Source: Paraburkholderia acidipaludis NBRC 101816
Lineage (GTDB): Bacteria; Pseudomonadota; Gammaproteobacteria; Burkholderiales; Burkholderiaceae
Length of the DNA: 64,000 nt
Reading direction: 5' to 3'
NCBI RefSeq assembly: GCF_000684975.1
Contig: NZ_BAXZ01000001.1
Location: 62,001 to 126,000, forward strand
Notes under the pieces: model-generated
Told to the model about the DNA's origin: nothing
Database searches by the model: none
Seen by the model: the letters and a program-made list of their open reading frames with translations, nothing else
Translations under genes and position numbers: made by a program
Shown: piece by piece, positions 16,811 through 25,448 of the stretch
Layout: every line of letters begins with the position of its first letter
Position numbering within the stretch: the stretch's first letter is position 1

Positions 16811-18303
16811 CAAAGCTCCCAGTCGAGGTCGGCGTCGGCGGCGGCGCCTGCCTGCGCCTCCTGGGCCGCGGCAGCGGCAGCGGCGCGCGCATAGGCGCTC
16901 GCGGCCTTCGAGGCTTCGGCGGGAGCCGGCGCGCCGCCGATCTCGCGAATCGAGAGCGAGGTCAGCGCGAGGCCCAGCGCTTCGAGGCGGCCGCGCAGCG
17001 CATCGCCGCCCGCCGTCAGCCGCGCCGCGCCGCCCGGATTCGCCTGCACGCGCACGGCGAGCGCCTCGCCCGCCAGCGTGAGCTCGGCGTCCACGGTGCC
17101 GAGCGTCGGCAGCGCGAGCGTGAGCCGCGTGCGCCACGGCGCCTCGGCCGCATCGCCGCCCGCCCCGTGACGCCCGTCGCGCGGATCGAAGCGCTCCTGC
17201 TGGATGCTCCAGTCGAACCGCACGCCGGACCACGCCTCGCCGGTCCAGCGGAATTCGCCGGTGGCGAGCAGGTCGAGCTGCTGGCGCACGAGCGGAATCA
17301 CGGCGGCGTGCACCGCCTGGCTCTGCGCTTCGTTCTGCGACGCCGGCAGGAGCGTCGCTTCGGCCAGGAGGCCGTTCGCGCGCACGAACGCCGCGCCGGC
17401 CGGGTTCGAAGCGAACAAGGCCGCGTCGGCCTCCTGCCCCGGGTTGGCCGCCTGCGGCCCATTCGTGTCGTCGCCGCGCGCGCCGCCGGGCGCCGCATCG
17501 CGGGCGCCCGTTTCGGCCCAGAACACGTCGTCGGCCTCGTCGGAAGCGAGCGCCCACTCGAGCGGCAATTGCGCCGAGGCATCGACGAGCCGGTTCTGCG
17601 GCTCGTCCGCGAGCGAAGCGGGCGTGCGCTGGCCGAGGAGCCACTGCGCGAGGTGCGATTCGTAGAAAAGGCCGCTGCCGGTCACGGTCTGCTGCAGCGC
17701 GGCGGCGAGCGCCGCGACCGGACCCGATTGCGCGGCGGCGGCCTGGGCGGTCGCGCCGGCGGATGCGGCTTGCCCGGCGGCGGCATCCTCGGCCGCTGCT
17801 GCCGCGGCATTGGCCGTCGCGGCGCTGCCGGCAAGGGAGGAAGCGGGATTCCCGGCGCCTGCCGCGCCTTGCGCGAGCGCGGCGTCCGTATCGGCCATCA
17901 GCTCGGCTTCGAGCGCCGCCAGATCAGCCGCCGCCGCAGCAGCAGCGCTTGCAGGGGCCGCGGGCGTGGATGCGGCGGGCATGCCGGGCAACGGCAGGGA
18001 AGCGTCGCCGGGCGCGGCGGCATCGGGATCGCTCCAGACCGGCGCTTCGCCGACCACGGCGGGCGTCGCTTCGCCGCCGGAGCGGATGATGGCGTCGAGC
18101 GCGAGCGCGACGGCGGAGAGCACCGTCAGCGCCGAGGCCTGCGGGGTCGTGCCGGTTTGCGTGTCGGCGAGCGCGGCGGCGCCCGTGGCGAGCGCGGAAA
18201 CCCCCGTCTGCGCGGCGCCGGCACTGCCCTGAGAGCCCACCGGACTGAGGCCGCTCACCCCGCTCGTCATCAGCGCGGCGCTGCCCGTGTCGATTCCGTT
18301 CAT
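16810..18303 (-). CDS. Second FliK-like hook-length-control-family protein
   Basis: A 497-aa Ala-rich protein. The N-terminal 230 residues are low complexity. The C-terminal region (about 395-470) has the strand pattern of the FliK Flg_hook domain: LALPTLGTVDAELTLAGEALAVRV, then LRGRLEALGLALTSLSI. It differs from the canonical fliK at 25449-26942. It follows fliT by 76 bp and is translationally coupled to flhX, so it belongs to the sigma-28-type fliS-fliT operon. Homologues paired with FlhX suggest a role in switching or tuning export specificity; no direct evidence of that is in the sequence. The ATG at 18301-18303 has GGGGAG 3-4 nt upstream. Confidence 0.8.
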   Translation of the reverse strand: MNGIDTGSAALMTSGVSGLSPVGSQGSAGAAQTGVSALATGAAALADTQTGTTPQASALTVLSAVALALDAIIRSGGEATPAVVGEAPVWSDPDAAAPGDASLPLPGMPAASTPAAPASAAAAAAADLAALEAELMADTDAALAQGAAGAGNPASSLAGSAATANAAAAAAEDAAAGQAASAGATAQAAAAQSGPVAALAAALQQTVTGSGLFYESHLAQWLLGQRTPASLADEPQNRLVDASAQLPLEWALASDEADDVFWAETGARDAAPGGARGDDTNGPQAANPGQEADAALFASNPAGAAFVRANGLLAEATLLPASQNEAQSQAVHAAVIPLVRQQLDLLATGEFRWTGEAWSGVRFDWSIQQERFDPRDGRHGAGGDAAEAPWRTRLTLALPTLGTVDAELTLAGEALAVRVQANPGGAARLTAGGDALRGRLEALGLALTSLSIREIGGAPAPAEASKAASAYARAAAAAAAQEAQAGAAADADLDWEL

Positions 18304-18379
18304 GCGCTCCCCGAAGCCGGCGGATCGCGGCGCTCATGGCGCCGCGCCCGTCTGTCCATATCGATATCAGCCGGCGCGT

Positions 18380-18712
18380 TCAGCGCGCGCCATACAGTTC
18401 TTTCAAGACCCTCGAAGGCTGCGCCGTCCCCGCGAACAGCGCGGACAAACGCGCCATGCAGGGACTCGCGAGATCGCGGATAGCCGCATCGTCGGCCAGG
18501 ATCTGGCGGATCAACTCGAACTTGCGCGCGCGTTCCGCGCCGGTGAGCCGGACGCCGCCGTCGGCGGCCTTGAGCGCATCGACGAGTGTGCGGTACTCCT
18601 CCTGGAGACCGATCAGCGCATTCCAGTGCGAATCGCGTGCCGCGCAGAGCATCTGCCCCGAGACTGCCGCAATCGCTTCGTAGTGGGCGAAGTAGTCTGC
18701 TTTCGAACTCAT
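18380..18712 (-). CDS. fliT: Flagellar export chaperone FliT
   Basis: A 110-aa mostly helical cytoplasmic protein. In the family it chaperones the filament cap FliD and can repress FlhDC. The pattern YFAHYEAIAAVSGQML, then DSHWNALIGLQEEYRTLVDAL, fits FliT. It overlaps the end of fliS by 4 bp (ATGA at 18709-18712), the usual fliS-fliT coupling. Sequence similarity in FliT is low, so position contributes much of the call. Confidence 0.85.
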   Translation of the reverse strand: MSSKADYFAHYEAIAAVSGQMLCAARDSHWNALIGLQEEYRTLVDALKAADGGVRLTGAERARKFELIRQILADDAAIRDLASPCMARLSALFAGTAQPSRVLKELYGAR

Positions 18713-19155
18713 CTCGTCAATGGACCGGACCCCGGAGCAGCTGGCATGGCGCCCGGCCGCTCGGCTTCCGGCGCAATTCCCAGCCATGCTTCCTCGAGCG
18801 TTGCCAGGAGCCGGTCGACCTCGACCAGCTTGGACTCGCTCTGTTCAATATTGGCTTCCAGCAGCCGCCGCGTCATGTAGCCGTACAGCGTGTTCAGGCG
18901 TTGCGCGATTTCCCCGCCCGCCTCCTGGTTCAGCGACAGCTGGAGCCCACTTTCGACAATCCGGATCGCCTTGCTGATCGCCTCGCAACGCGGCCCGACA
19001 TTACCCATCTGCAAATGCATGCGTGCCTGTGCAACCGCTTTGCGCGCACCCTGGTACAGGAGGACGATCAGTTTGTGCGGACTCGCGCCCATGACCCCCG
19101 TCTGGACCCCCACGCGTGCGTAAGCATTGGCTCCGGAATGGGCAGGGGAAAACAT
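18709..19155 (-). CDS. fliS: Flagellin export chaperone FliS
   Basis: A 148-aa chaperone that binds the flagellin C-terminus in the cytoplasm and prevents premature polymerisation. The family core GASPHKLIVLLYQGA and TLYGYMTRRLLEANI are present. The ATG at 19153-19155 follows GAGGAG at 8-9 nt; earlier in-frame Met codons lack support. It heads the fliS-fliT-fliK-like-flhX operon, preceded by a sigma-28-type promoter 84-111 bp upstream. The flagellin and fliD genes usually next to it are not here. Confidence 0.95.
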   Translation of the reverse strand: MFSPAHSGANAYARVGVQTGVMGASPHKLIVLLYQGARKAVAQARMHLQMGNVGPRCEAISKAIRIVESGLQLSLNQEAGGEIAQRLNTLYGYMTRRLLEANIEQSESKLVEVDRLLATLEEAWLGIAPEAERPGAMPAAPGSGPLTR

Positions 19156-19238
19156 CGGCGCTTCTCCTCGATACGTGCTGCGGTGGTTACGGTCTCTGCG
19201 CCCGGCGCGCACAGTGCGCCGGCCAGCTTGTAACCGGG

Positions 19239-19266
19239 TTATCGGAACGAAGCGGGAGAAGCTTTA
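19239..19266 (-). promoter_or_regulatory. Sigma-28 (FliA) promoter of the fliS operon
   Basis: On the minus strand, TAAAGCTT (19259-19266) and TCCGATAA (19239-19246) are separated by 12 bp. They match TAAAGTTT and GCCGATAA at six of eight-plus positions each. The position, about 85 bp before fliS, fits class III control. Confidence 0.78.
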
Positions 19267-19288
19267 GCGCGGCGTCAGTGCGGCGCGC

Positions 19289-19618
19289 TCAGACCTGGAT
19301 CTGCATGAGGTCGGTGTAGGCGGACACCAGCTTGTTGCGCACCTGGAGCCCGAACTGAAAGCCGACGTTGGCTTTCTGCATGTCCACCATGACGTCGTTG
19401 ATCGACACGTTGTTCGACCCCAATTCGAACGCCTGCGACTCGCCCACGGCCTTTTGCTGGTCGTCGCTGATCTTGTCGAGCGAGGCCTTGAGCGCCGCGG
19501 CGAACCCGCCCGCCGTCGCCGCGCCCGACGACTCGTCGGCGGCGGTGGTGCCGCCGGCCGCCTGCGCCGCCATCGATTGCATCTGCGCGAGCGCGGAGGT
19601 GAGCGGGGATATGGTCAT
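19289..19618 (-). CDS. fliE: Flagellar hook-basal body protein FliE
   Basis: A 109-aa rod-MS ring junction protein exported early by the flagellar type III apparatus. The C-terminal family signature NVSINDVMVDMQKANVGFQ, followed by LVSAYTDLMQIQV, is complete. The start ATG (19616-19618) has GGAG 6 nt upstream and gives MTISPLTSAL. It is divergent from fliF; the shared 274-bp region carries an FlhDC-like box. It is monocistronic or weakly linked to the fliS operon downstream, which has its own promoter. Confidence 0.95.
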   Translation of the reverse strand: MTISPLTSALAQMQSMAAQAAGGTTAADESSGAATAGGFAAALKASLDKISDDQQKAVGESQAFELGSNNVSINDVMVDMQKANVGFQFGLQVRNKLVSAYTDLMQIQV

Positions 19619-19753
19619 GGTGACTCCACGAATCAGGAAGGAATGGCGCGCCGCTCGCGCGGCCGCAATCGCCCGGCGCCCGCCGCAGCCCGAGCGGACA
19701 AGGGCGCCGAGTCTGGTGGAGAGCATAGCAGCGGGCCCTTTGCGGGAGCGCCG

Positions 19754-19781
19754 AAACTAGGGGGAAAACCCGGCTCTATTC
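19754..19781. promoter_or_regulatory. Candidate FlhDC box between fliE and fliF
   Basis: AAACTAG (19754-19760) and CTATTC (19776-19781) form an inverted-repeat-like pair with 15 bp between the 6-mers. The spacer reads GGGGAAAACCC-rich, similar to the boxes at fliL and flgB/flgA. The enterobacterial FlhDC box has AAATAG and CTATTT halves 14-16 bp apart. The left half is the weakest of the three. Confidence 0.6.
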
Positions 19782-19892
19782 CCGCAATCGGCTTGCCCCG
19801 CGCCCCGGATAATTCCCCGGTGTGAAAGTCCCGGCCGTGCGCGCGCAGCGCCGCCAGCGGGACGCAGCAGGACTCCCGGAGAAACCCGACGC

Positions 19893-21677
19893 ATGGATTC
19901 GTCAGCCAACTCTTTGATCAACCCCGACGCCCGCATGGGCCTCGCCACGGGCGCGGCCGCAGCGGGTGCGGCCGCGCCCGGCGCCGCGGACGACTTCGGC
20001 GGCGGCGCGGGCGGCGGCTTCGCGCAGCGCCTCGGCTCGCTGTCGTCGCTGCGGGGCATGCGCGGCAACCCGCGCGCGCCGCTCATCGTGGCCGTTGCCA
20101 TATTCGTCGCGGTCGTGGCGGCGCTCGTGCTCTGGTCGCGCGCGCCCGACTACAAGGTGCTGTACAGCAACCTTTCCGACCGCGACGGCGGCGCCATCAT
20201 TACTGCGCTCCAGGCCGCAAACGTTCCCTACAAGTTTTCGGACGGCAACGGCGCGATTCTCGTGCCCTCCGACCAGGTGAACGAGATGCGCCTGCGCCTC
20301 GCTTCCCAAGGCCTGCCGAAGAACGGTTCGGTCGGCTTCGAGCTGATGGACAACCAGAAGTTCGGCATCAGCCAGTTCGCCGAGCAGGTGAACTACCAGC
20401 GCGCGCTGGAAGGCGAGCTCGAGCAGACGATCGAGTCGATCGCGAGCGTGAAGTCGGCGCGCGTGCACCTGGCCATCCCGAAGCCCACCGTGTTCGTGCG
20501 CGAGCGCGAGGCGCCCACCGCCTCGGTGCTCGTGAACCTCTATCCGGGCCGCATGCTCGACGACGGCCAGGTGGCCGCGATCGCCCATATGGTCGCCGCC
20601 GCGGTGCCCGACCTGCCGGTGCGCAACGTGACCGTGGTGGACCAGGACGGCAACCTGCTCACGCAGAACAGCTCGGGCGCCGGCCTCGACGCCTCGCAGC
20701 TCAAGTACGTGCACCAGGTCGAGCACGACACGCAGGCGCGCATCGACGCCATCCTCGCCCCGCTCTTCGGCGCGGGCAACGCGCGCTCGCAGGTGAGCGC
20801 CGACATCGACTTCTCGAAGCTCGAGCAGACCTCCGAAGACTACGGCCCGAACGGCAGCCCGCAGCAAAGCTCGATCCGCAGCCAGCAGCAGAGCATCGAC
20901 ACGGAAATGCAGCAGGGCGGCGCCTCGGGCGTGCCGGGCGCGCTTTCGAACCAGCCGCCGCAGCCGGCCTCGGCGCCCATCACCGCGCCGGCGGGCGCGA
21001 GCGGCGCGCCGGCCACGACGCCGATCTCCGACCATCGCGACACCACGACCAACTACGAACTCGACAAGACCGTGCGCGACTTTCAGCAGTCGCCGGGCGG
21101 CATCAAGCGGCTTTCGGTCGCCGTGATCGTCAACTATCAGCCGAAGGTGGATGCGAAAGGCCACGCGACGATGCAGCCGCTCGACGCCCAGAAGCTCGCC
21201 CAGATCGACCAGCTCGTGAAGGACGCGATGGGCTACGACGCGAAGCGCGGCGACTCCGTGAACGTGGTGAACGCGGCGTTCCAGCAGGAAGTCGACCCGG
21301 ACGCGAACCTGCCGTGGTGGCGCCAGCCCGACATCATCGCGCTCGCGAAGCAGATCGCGACGTGGCTCGGCATCGGCGCCGTGGCGCTGTTCCTCTACTT
21401 CGCGATGGTGAAGCCGGCGCTGCGCCGCGCGTTCCCGCCGCCGGAGCCGACCGCGCCCGCGCTGGCGGGCAGCGACGACGCCGAGCCGCTGCTGCTCGAC
21501 GGCCTGCCCCACGCCGAGAAAAAGGCCGAGGACCACGACAGCGAAGCCGCGCTGCTCTCCTTCGAGAGCGAGAAGCACAAATTCGAGCGGAACCTGGAGT
21601 ACGCGCGCACGATCGCGCGCCAGGATCCGAAGATCGTTGCAACCGTCGTGAAGACCTGGGTGAACGATGAGCGCTGA
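19893..21677 (+). CDS. fliF: Flagellar MS-ring protein FliF
   Basis: A 594-aa inner-membrane protein that forms the MS ring. Transmembrane helix 1 is residues 62-81 (APLIVAVAIFVAVVAALVLW). The YscJ/ring domains follow (YSNLSDRDGGAIITAL; GSVGFELMDNQKFGISQFAEQ). Helix 2 is near 489-508, and the FliG-binding C-terminus ends the protein. A Gly/Ala-rich stretch of about 25 residues extends the N-terminal cytoplasmic tail compared with enteric FliF. The start ATG has GGAG 10 nt upstream. It is the first gene of fliFGHIJK, and its 3' end overlaps fliG by 11 bp. Confidence 0.97.
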   Translation: MDSSANSLINPDARMGLATGAAAAGAAAPGAADDFGGGAGGGFAQRLGSLSSLRGMRGNPRAPLIVAVAIFVAVVAALVLWSRAPDYKVLYSNLSDRDGGAIITALQAANVPYKFSDGNGAILVPSDQVNEMRLRLASQGLPKNGSVGFELMDNQKFGISQFAEQVNYQRALEGELEQTIESIASVKSARVHLAIPKPTVFVREREAPTASVLVNLYPGRMLDDGQVAAIAHMVAAAVPDLPVRNVTVVDQDGNLLTQNSSGAGLDASQLKYVHQVEHDTQARIDAILAPLFGAGNARSQVSADIDFSKLEQTSEDYGPNGSPQQSSIRSQQQSIDTEMQQGGASGVPGALSNQPPQPASAPITAPAGASGAPATTPISDHRDTTTNYELDKTVRDFQQSPGGIKRLSVAVIVNYQPKVDAKGHATMQPLDAQKLAQIDQLVKDAMGYDAKRGDSVNVVNAAFQQEVDPDANLPWWRQPDIIALAKQIATWLGIGAVALFLYFAMVKPALRRAFPPPEPTAPALAGSDDAEPLLLDGLPHAEKKAEDHDSEAALLSFESEKHKFERNLEYARTIARQDPKIVATVVKTWVNDER

Positions 21678-22662
21678 AGGGGCTGTCAAGAGTGCACTGC
21701 TGCTGATGTCGATCGGCGAGGAGGAGGCCGCGGAGGTCTTCAAGTTCCTCGGTCCGCGCGAGGTGCAGAAGATCGGCACGGCCATGGCCACGCTGAAGAA
21801 CGTCAAGCGCGAAGAGATCGAGGTCATCCTGCAGGAGTTCGTGAAGGAGGCGGAGCAGCACACGGCCTTCTCGCTCGACTCCAACGACTACATCCGCAAC
21901 GTGCTCAACAAGGCGCTCGGCGAGGACAAGGCCGGCGCGATCATCGACCGCATCCTGCAGGGCGGCGACACGAGCGGCATCGAAGGGCTCAAGTGGATGG
22001 ACTCGGGGTCCGTCGCCGAGCTCATCAAGAACGAGCACCCGCAGATCATCGCGACGATCCTCGTGCACCTGGACCGCGACCAGGCCTCGGAAATCGCCTC
22101 GTGCTTCACGGAGCGCCTGCGCAACGACGTGCTGCTGCGGATCGCGACGCTCGACGGCATCCAGCCGGCCGCGCTGCGCGAGCTCGACGACGTGCTCACG
22201 GGCCTGCTCTCGGGCAGCGACAACCTCAAGCGCAGCCCGATGGGCGGCATCCGCACGGCGGCCGAAATCCTCAACTTCATGACGAGCCAGCACGAAGAAG
22301 GCGTGCTGGAGAGCGTGCGCCAGTACGACGCGGAGCTCGCGCAGAAGATCGTCGACCAGATGTTCGTGTTCGAGAACCTGCTCGACCTCGAAGACCGCGC
22401 GATCCAGCTGCTGCTCAAGGAAGTGGAGTCGGAGTCGCTCATCATCTCGCTCAAGGGCGCGCCGCCCGCGCTGCGCCAGAAGTTCCTCGCCAACATGTCG
22501 CAGCGCGCGGCCGAACTGCTCGCCGAAGACCTCGACGCGCGCGGCCCGGTGCGCGTTTCGGAAGTCGAGGCGCAGCAACGGCGTATCCTGCAGATCGTGC
22601 GAAATCTGGCCGAGAGCGGTCAGATCGTGATCGGCGGCAAGGCGGAAGATGCGTATGTCTGA
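21667..22662 (+). CDS. fliG: Flagellar motor switch protein FliG
   Basis: A 331-aa rotor protein that couples the MS ring to the stators and sets rotation sense with FliM and FliN. The N-terminal domain starts AVKSALLLMSIGEEEAAEVF. The EHPQIIATILVHLD linker motif in the middle domain and the charged torque helix (FVFENLLDLEDRAIQLLLKEVE) are clear. Length equals E. coli FliG (331). It begins inside the end of fliF, indicating coupled translation, and its end overlaps fliH. Confidence 0.98.
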   Translation: MSAEGAVKSALLLMSIGEEEAAEVFKFLGPREVQKIGTAMATLKNVKREEIEVILQEFVKEAEQHTAFSLDSNDYIRNVLNKALGEDKAGAIIDRILQGGDTSGIEGLKWMDSGSVAELIKNEHPQIIATILVHLDRDQASEIASCFTERLRNDVLLRIATLDGIQPAALRELDDVLTGLLSGSDNLKRSPMGGIRTAAEILNFMTSQHEEGVLESVRQYDAELAQKIVDQMFVFENLLDLEDRAIQLLLKEVESESLIISLKGAPPALRQKFLANMSQRAAELLAEDLDARGPVRVSEVEAQQRRILQIVRNLAESGQIVIGGKAEDAYV

Positions 22663-23353
22663 CGAAACGACGGCCGAAGCCAGCATGGCAAAGGCCAAAG
22701 CCAGAACCTCGGCGTACCAGCGCTGGGAGATGGCGTCGTTCGACCCGCCGCCGCCTCCGCCCCCGCCGCCTTCGCCCGACGAAGAAGCGGCCTTCGAGGC
22801 CGAGCTGCAGCGGCTGCGCGACGACGCGCACGCGCAAGGCGTGGCCTCGGGCCACGTCGCGGGCCAGGCGCTCGGCTACCAGGCCGGCTATGACCAGGGC
22901 CACAAGCAGGGCTTCGAGCAGGGCCTCGCCGACGCGCGCGCCCAGGCGCGCCAGCTCGCGCAGATCGCCCAGCGCTTTTCCGACGCGCTCACGACCGTCG
23001 AGGCGGGCGTGGCCGACACGCTCGTCGAGCTCGCGCTCGACATTGCCCAGCAGGTCGTGCGCCAGCACGTCCAGCACGACCCGACCGCGCTCGTCGCGGT
23101 GGCCCGCGAGGTGCTCGCCGCCGAACCCGCGCTCGCGGGCTCGCCGCAGCTCGTGGTGAGCCCCGCCGACCTGCCCGTGGTCGAAGCCTATCTGCAGGAA
23201 GAACTCGAAGCGCGCGGCTGGACCGTGCGCACCGATCCGGCGCTCGAGCGCGGCGGCTGCCGCGCGCAGGCCGCCACCGGCGAGGTCGACGCGAACGTCG
23301 CCTCGCGCTGGGAGCGCGTGTCCGCCGCGCTCGGCAAGGTCCGGCCATGGTGA
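22649..23353 (+). CDS. fliH: Flagellar assembly protein FliH
   Basis: A 234-aa regulator and stator of the FliI ATPase. The N-terminus holds a nine-Pro run (about residues 33-41). The middle has the GxxxG/AxxxG repeats known from FliH (GVASGHVAG, LGYQAGYDQGHKQGFEQG). The C-terminal domain resembles V-ATPase subunit E. A second ATG six bases downstream (22655) is equally possible as the start, because AAGGCGG sits just before both. It overlaps fliG by 14 bp and fliI by 7 bp. Confidence 0.93.
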   Translation: MRMSDETTAEASMAKAKARTSAYQRWEMASFDPPPPPPPPPSPDEEAAFEAELQRLRDDAHAQGVASGHVAGQALGYQAGYDQGHKQGFEQGLADARAQARQLAQIAQRFSDALTTVEAGVADTLVELALDIAQQVVRQHVQHDPTALVAVAREVLAAEPALAGSPQLVVSPADLPVVEAYLQEELEARGWTVRTDPALERGGCRAQAATGEVDANVASRWERVSAALGKVRPW

Positions 23354-24975
23354 CGCCGCCGACCGCCGGAACGATCCACACGAGCGGCCTGACGCCGCTC
23401 GAGCAGGAGCTGGCGCTCGCTTCGTTCGGGCCCGGCGCGCACGACGCGGAGCAGGCCGCCGTGCTGGTGGGCGGCGACGTCCACGCAGCCCCCGCCCCCG
23501 CCGCCGCGGGCCCGCACGCGGGCGCTGCCGGCAGCGCCGCGGAAGTCCCGCCCTACACGCCGCCGCCCCACTTCGATCCCGCGAACCCGCATTTGCAGTC
23601 CTGGAACACGTTCCTCTCGGGCGTGCGCCAGCGCAACGGGCTGGCGAAGCCGCTGCGCGCCTGCGGCCGCCTCACGCGCGCGGCCGGCCTCGTGCTCGAA
23701 GCCGTGGGCCTGCGCCTCGCGGTGGGCGCCGAAGTGATGATCGAACTGCCGCCCGGCGCCACGCTGGCGATGGCCGAAGCCGAGGTGGTGGGCTTCTCGG
23801 GCGACAAGCTGTTCCTCATGCCCACGACCGAAGTCGCGGGCCTCTTGCCCGGCGCGCGCGTCTGGCCGCTCGAGGCCGCGCCGATCGCCAATCCCATGGC
23901 GGGCGCGAAGCGCCTGCCGGTGGGCTGGGGCATGCTCGGCCGCGTGGTGGACGCCTCCGGCAAGCCGCTCGACGGCCTCGGGCCGCTCGCGGCCGAAGCC
24001 GACGCGCCGCTCACCGCGCCCTCGATCAATCCGCTCAACCGCGAGCCGATCCACAAGGTGCTCGACGTCGGCGTGCGCGCGATCAACGCCCTGCTCACCG
24101 TCGGGCGCGGCCAGCGCATGGGCCTCTTCGCGGGCTCGGGCGTCGGCAAGTCGGTGCTGCTCGGCACCATGGCGCGCGCGACGAGCGCCGAGGTGATCGT
24201 GATCGGCCTGATCGGCGAGCGGGGCCGCGAAGTGAAGGAATTCATCGAGCAGATCCTCGGGCCCGACGGGCTCGCGCGCTCGGTCGTGGTGGCCGCGCCG
24301 GCGGACGTCTCGCCGCTGCTGCGCATGCAGGGCGCCGCCTACGCCACGACGCTCGCCGAATATTTCCGCGACCAGGGCAAGCACGTGCTGCTGCTGATGG
24401 ACTCGCTCACGCGCTACGCCATGGCGCAGCGCGAGATCGCGCTCGCCATCGGCGAGCCGCCCGCGACCAAGGGCTACCCGCCTTCGGTGTTCGCGCGCCT
24501 GCCCGCGCTCGTCGAGCGCACCGGCAACGGCCCCGAGGGCGGCGGCTCGATCACGGCGTTCTACACCGTGCTCACCGAAGGCGACGACCAGCAGGACCCG
24601 ATTGCCGACTCGGCGCGCGCGATTCTCGACGGCCATATCGTGCTTTCGCGCGTGCTCGCGGAAGCGGGCCACTATCCGGCCATCGACATCGAAGCCTCGA
24701 TCAGCCGCGCGATGACCGCGCTGATCGACGACCAGCACCTGAACCGCACGCGCGCGTTCAAGCAGATGCTCTCGCGCTACCAGCGCAATCGCGACCTCAT
24801 CAACGTGGGCGCCTACGTGAGCGGACGCGACGCGGTGCTCGACCGCGCGATCGCGCTGTATCCGCGCATCGAGGCGTTTCTGCAGCAAGGCTTTCGCGAG
24901 ACCGCCAGCTACCCGTCCAGCCTCGAAGCGCTCGGCGCGCTCCTCGGCCAGACCTCCACAGGAGCCAGGACATGA
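23347..24975 (+). CDS. fliI: Flagellum-specific ATPase FliI
   Basis: A 542-aa hexameric ATPase that powers unfolding and docking of export substrates. Walker A is GLFAGSGVGKSVLLG at about residues 259-273. Walker B is LLLMDSLTRYAMA near 348. The signature PPSVFARLPALVERTG is conserved. The N-terminal 80 residues include an Ala/Pro-rich extension beyond the enteric length (457 aa). The ATG overlaps the end of fliH, and the stop overlaps fliJ by 4 bp. Confidence 0.97.
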   Translation: MVTPPTAGTIHTSGLTPLEQELALASFGPGAHDAEQAAVLVGGDVHAAPAPAAAGPHAGAAGSAAEVPPYTPPPHFDPANPHLQSWNTFLSGVRQRNGLAKPLRACGRLTRAAGLVLEAVGLRLAVGAEVMIELPPGATLAMAEAEVVGFSGDKLFLMPTTEVAGLLPGARVWPLEAAPIANPMAGAKRLPVGWGMLGRVVDASGKPLDGLGPLAAEADAPLTAPSINPLNREPIHKVLDVGVRAINALLTVGRGQRMGLFAGSGVGKSVLLGTMARATSAEVIVIGLIGERGREVKEFIEQILGPDGLARSVVVAAPADVSPLLRMQGAAYATTLAEYFRDQGKHVLLLMDSLTRYAMAQREIALAIGEPPATKGYPPSVFARLPALVERTGNGPEGGGSITAFYTVLTEGDDQQDPIADSARAILDGHIVLSRVLAEAGHYPAIDIEASISRAMTALIDDQHLNRTRAFKQMLSRYQRNRDLINVGAYVSGRDAVLDRAIALYPRIEAFLQQGFRETASYPSSLEALGALLGQTSTGART

Positions 24976-25424
24976 CGCAACACTCCCCGCTGCAAACGCT
25001 GATCGGGCTCGCGCAGGACGACGTCGACGCCGCCGCGCAGCGCCTCGGGCGCATGCAGCGCGAGAAGAACGAGATCGAGACCCAGCTCGAGGCGCTCATC
25101 AACTACCGCGCGGAGTACCACACGCGCTTCACCGAGTCGGCGCGCCAGGGGATGGCGGCCGGCAACGTGCGCAACTTCCAGGCGTTCATCGACACGCTCG
25201 ATACCGCCATCGAACAACAGCGCCGCATGCTGGACCAGGCCACCGCGCGCCTCGAGGCCGCGAAGCCGGAATGGCAGCGCTGCAAGCAGAAGCTCGGTTC
25301 ATACGAAGTGCTGCAGGCGCGCCAGGACGACGTGGCCGCCCGCAAGGAAGCGCGCCGCGAACAACGCGACTCCGACGAGTACGCCGCGCGCATCCTGCGC
25401 ATGCGTGCGCCGCAACACCCTTAA
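24972..25424 (+). CDS. fliJ: Flagellar export chaperone FliJ
   Basis: A 150-aa coiled-coil protein that links FliI to FlhA and cycles FlgN and FliT chaperones. Two long heptad-rich helices are apparent (LIGLAQDDVDAAAQRLGRM; LDTAIEQQRRMLDQATARLE). Length matches E. coli FliJ (147). It overlaps fliI by 4 bp (ATGA). Confidence 0.93.
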   Translation: MTQHSPLQTLIGLAQDDVDAAAQRLGRMQREKNEIETQLEALINYRAEYHTRFTESARQGMAAGNVRNFQAFIDTLDTAIEQQRRMLDQATARLEAAKPEWQRCKQKLGSYEVLQARQDDVAARKEARREQRDSDEYAARILRMRAPQHP

Positions 25425-25448
25425 CCGTAGGTATCCGAAGGAATCGCC

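Noticed and set aside
19619..19892. Sigma-54 promoter for fliE or fliF.
   Set aside because: No convincing GG-N10-GC element with flanking conservation; an FlhDC-like box is a better explanation.
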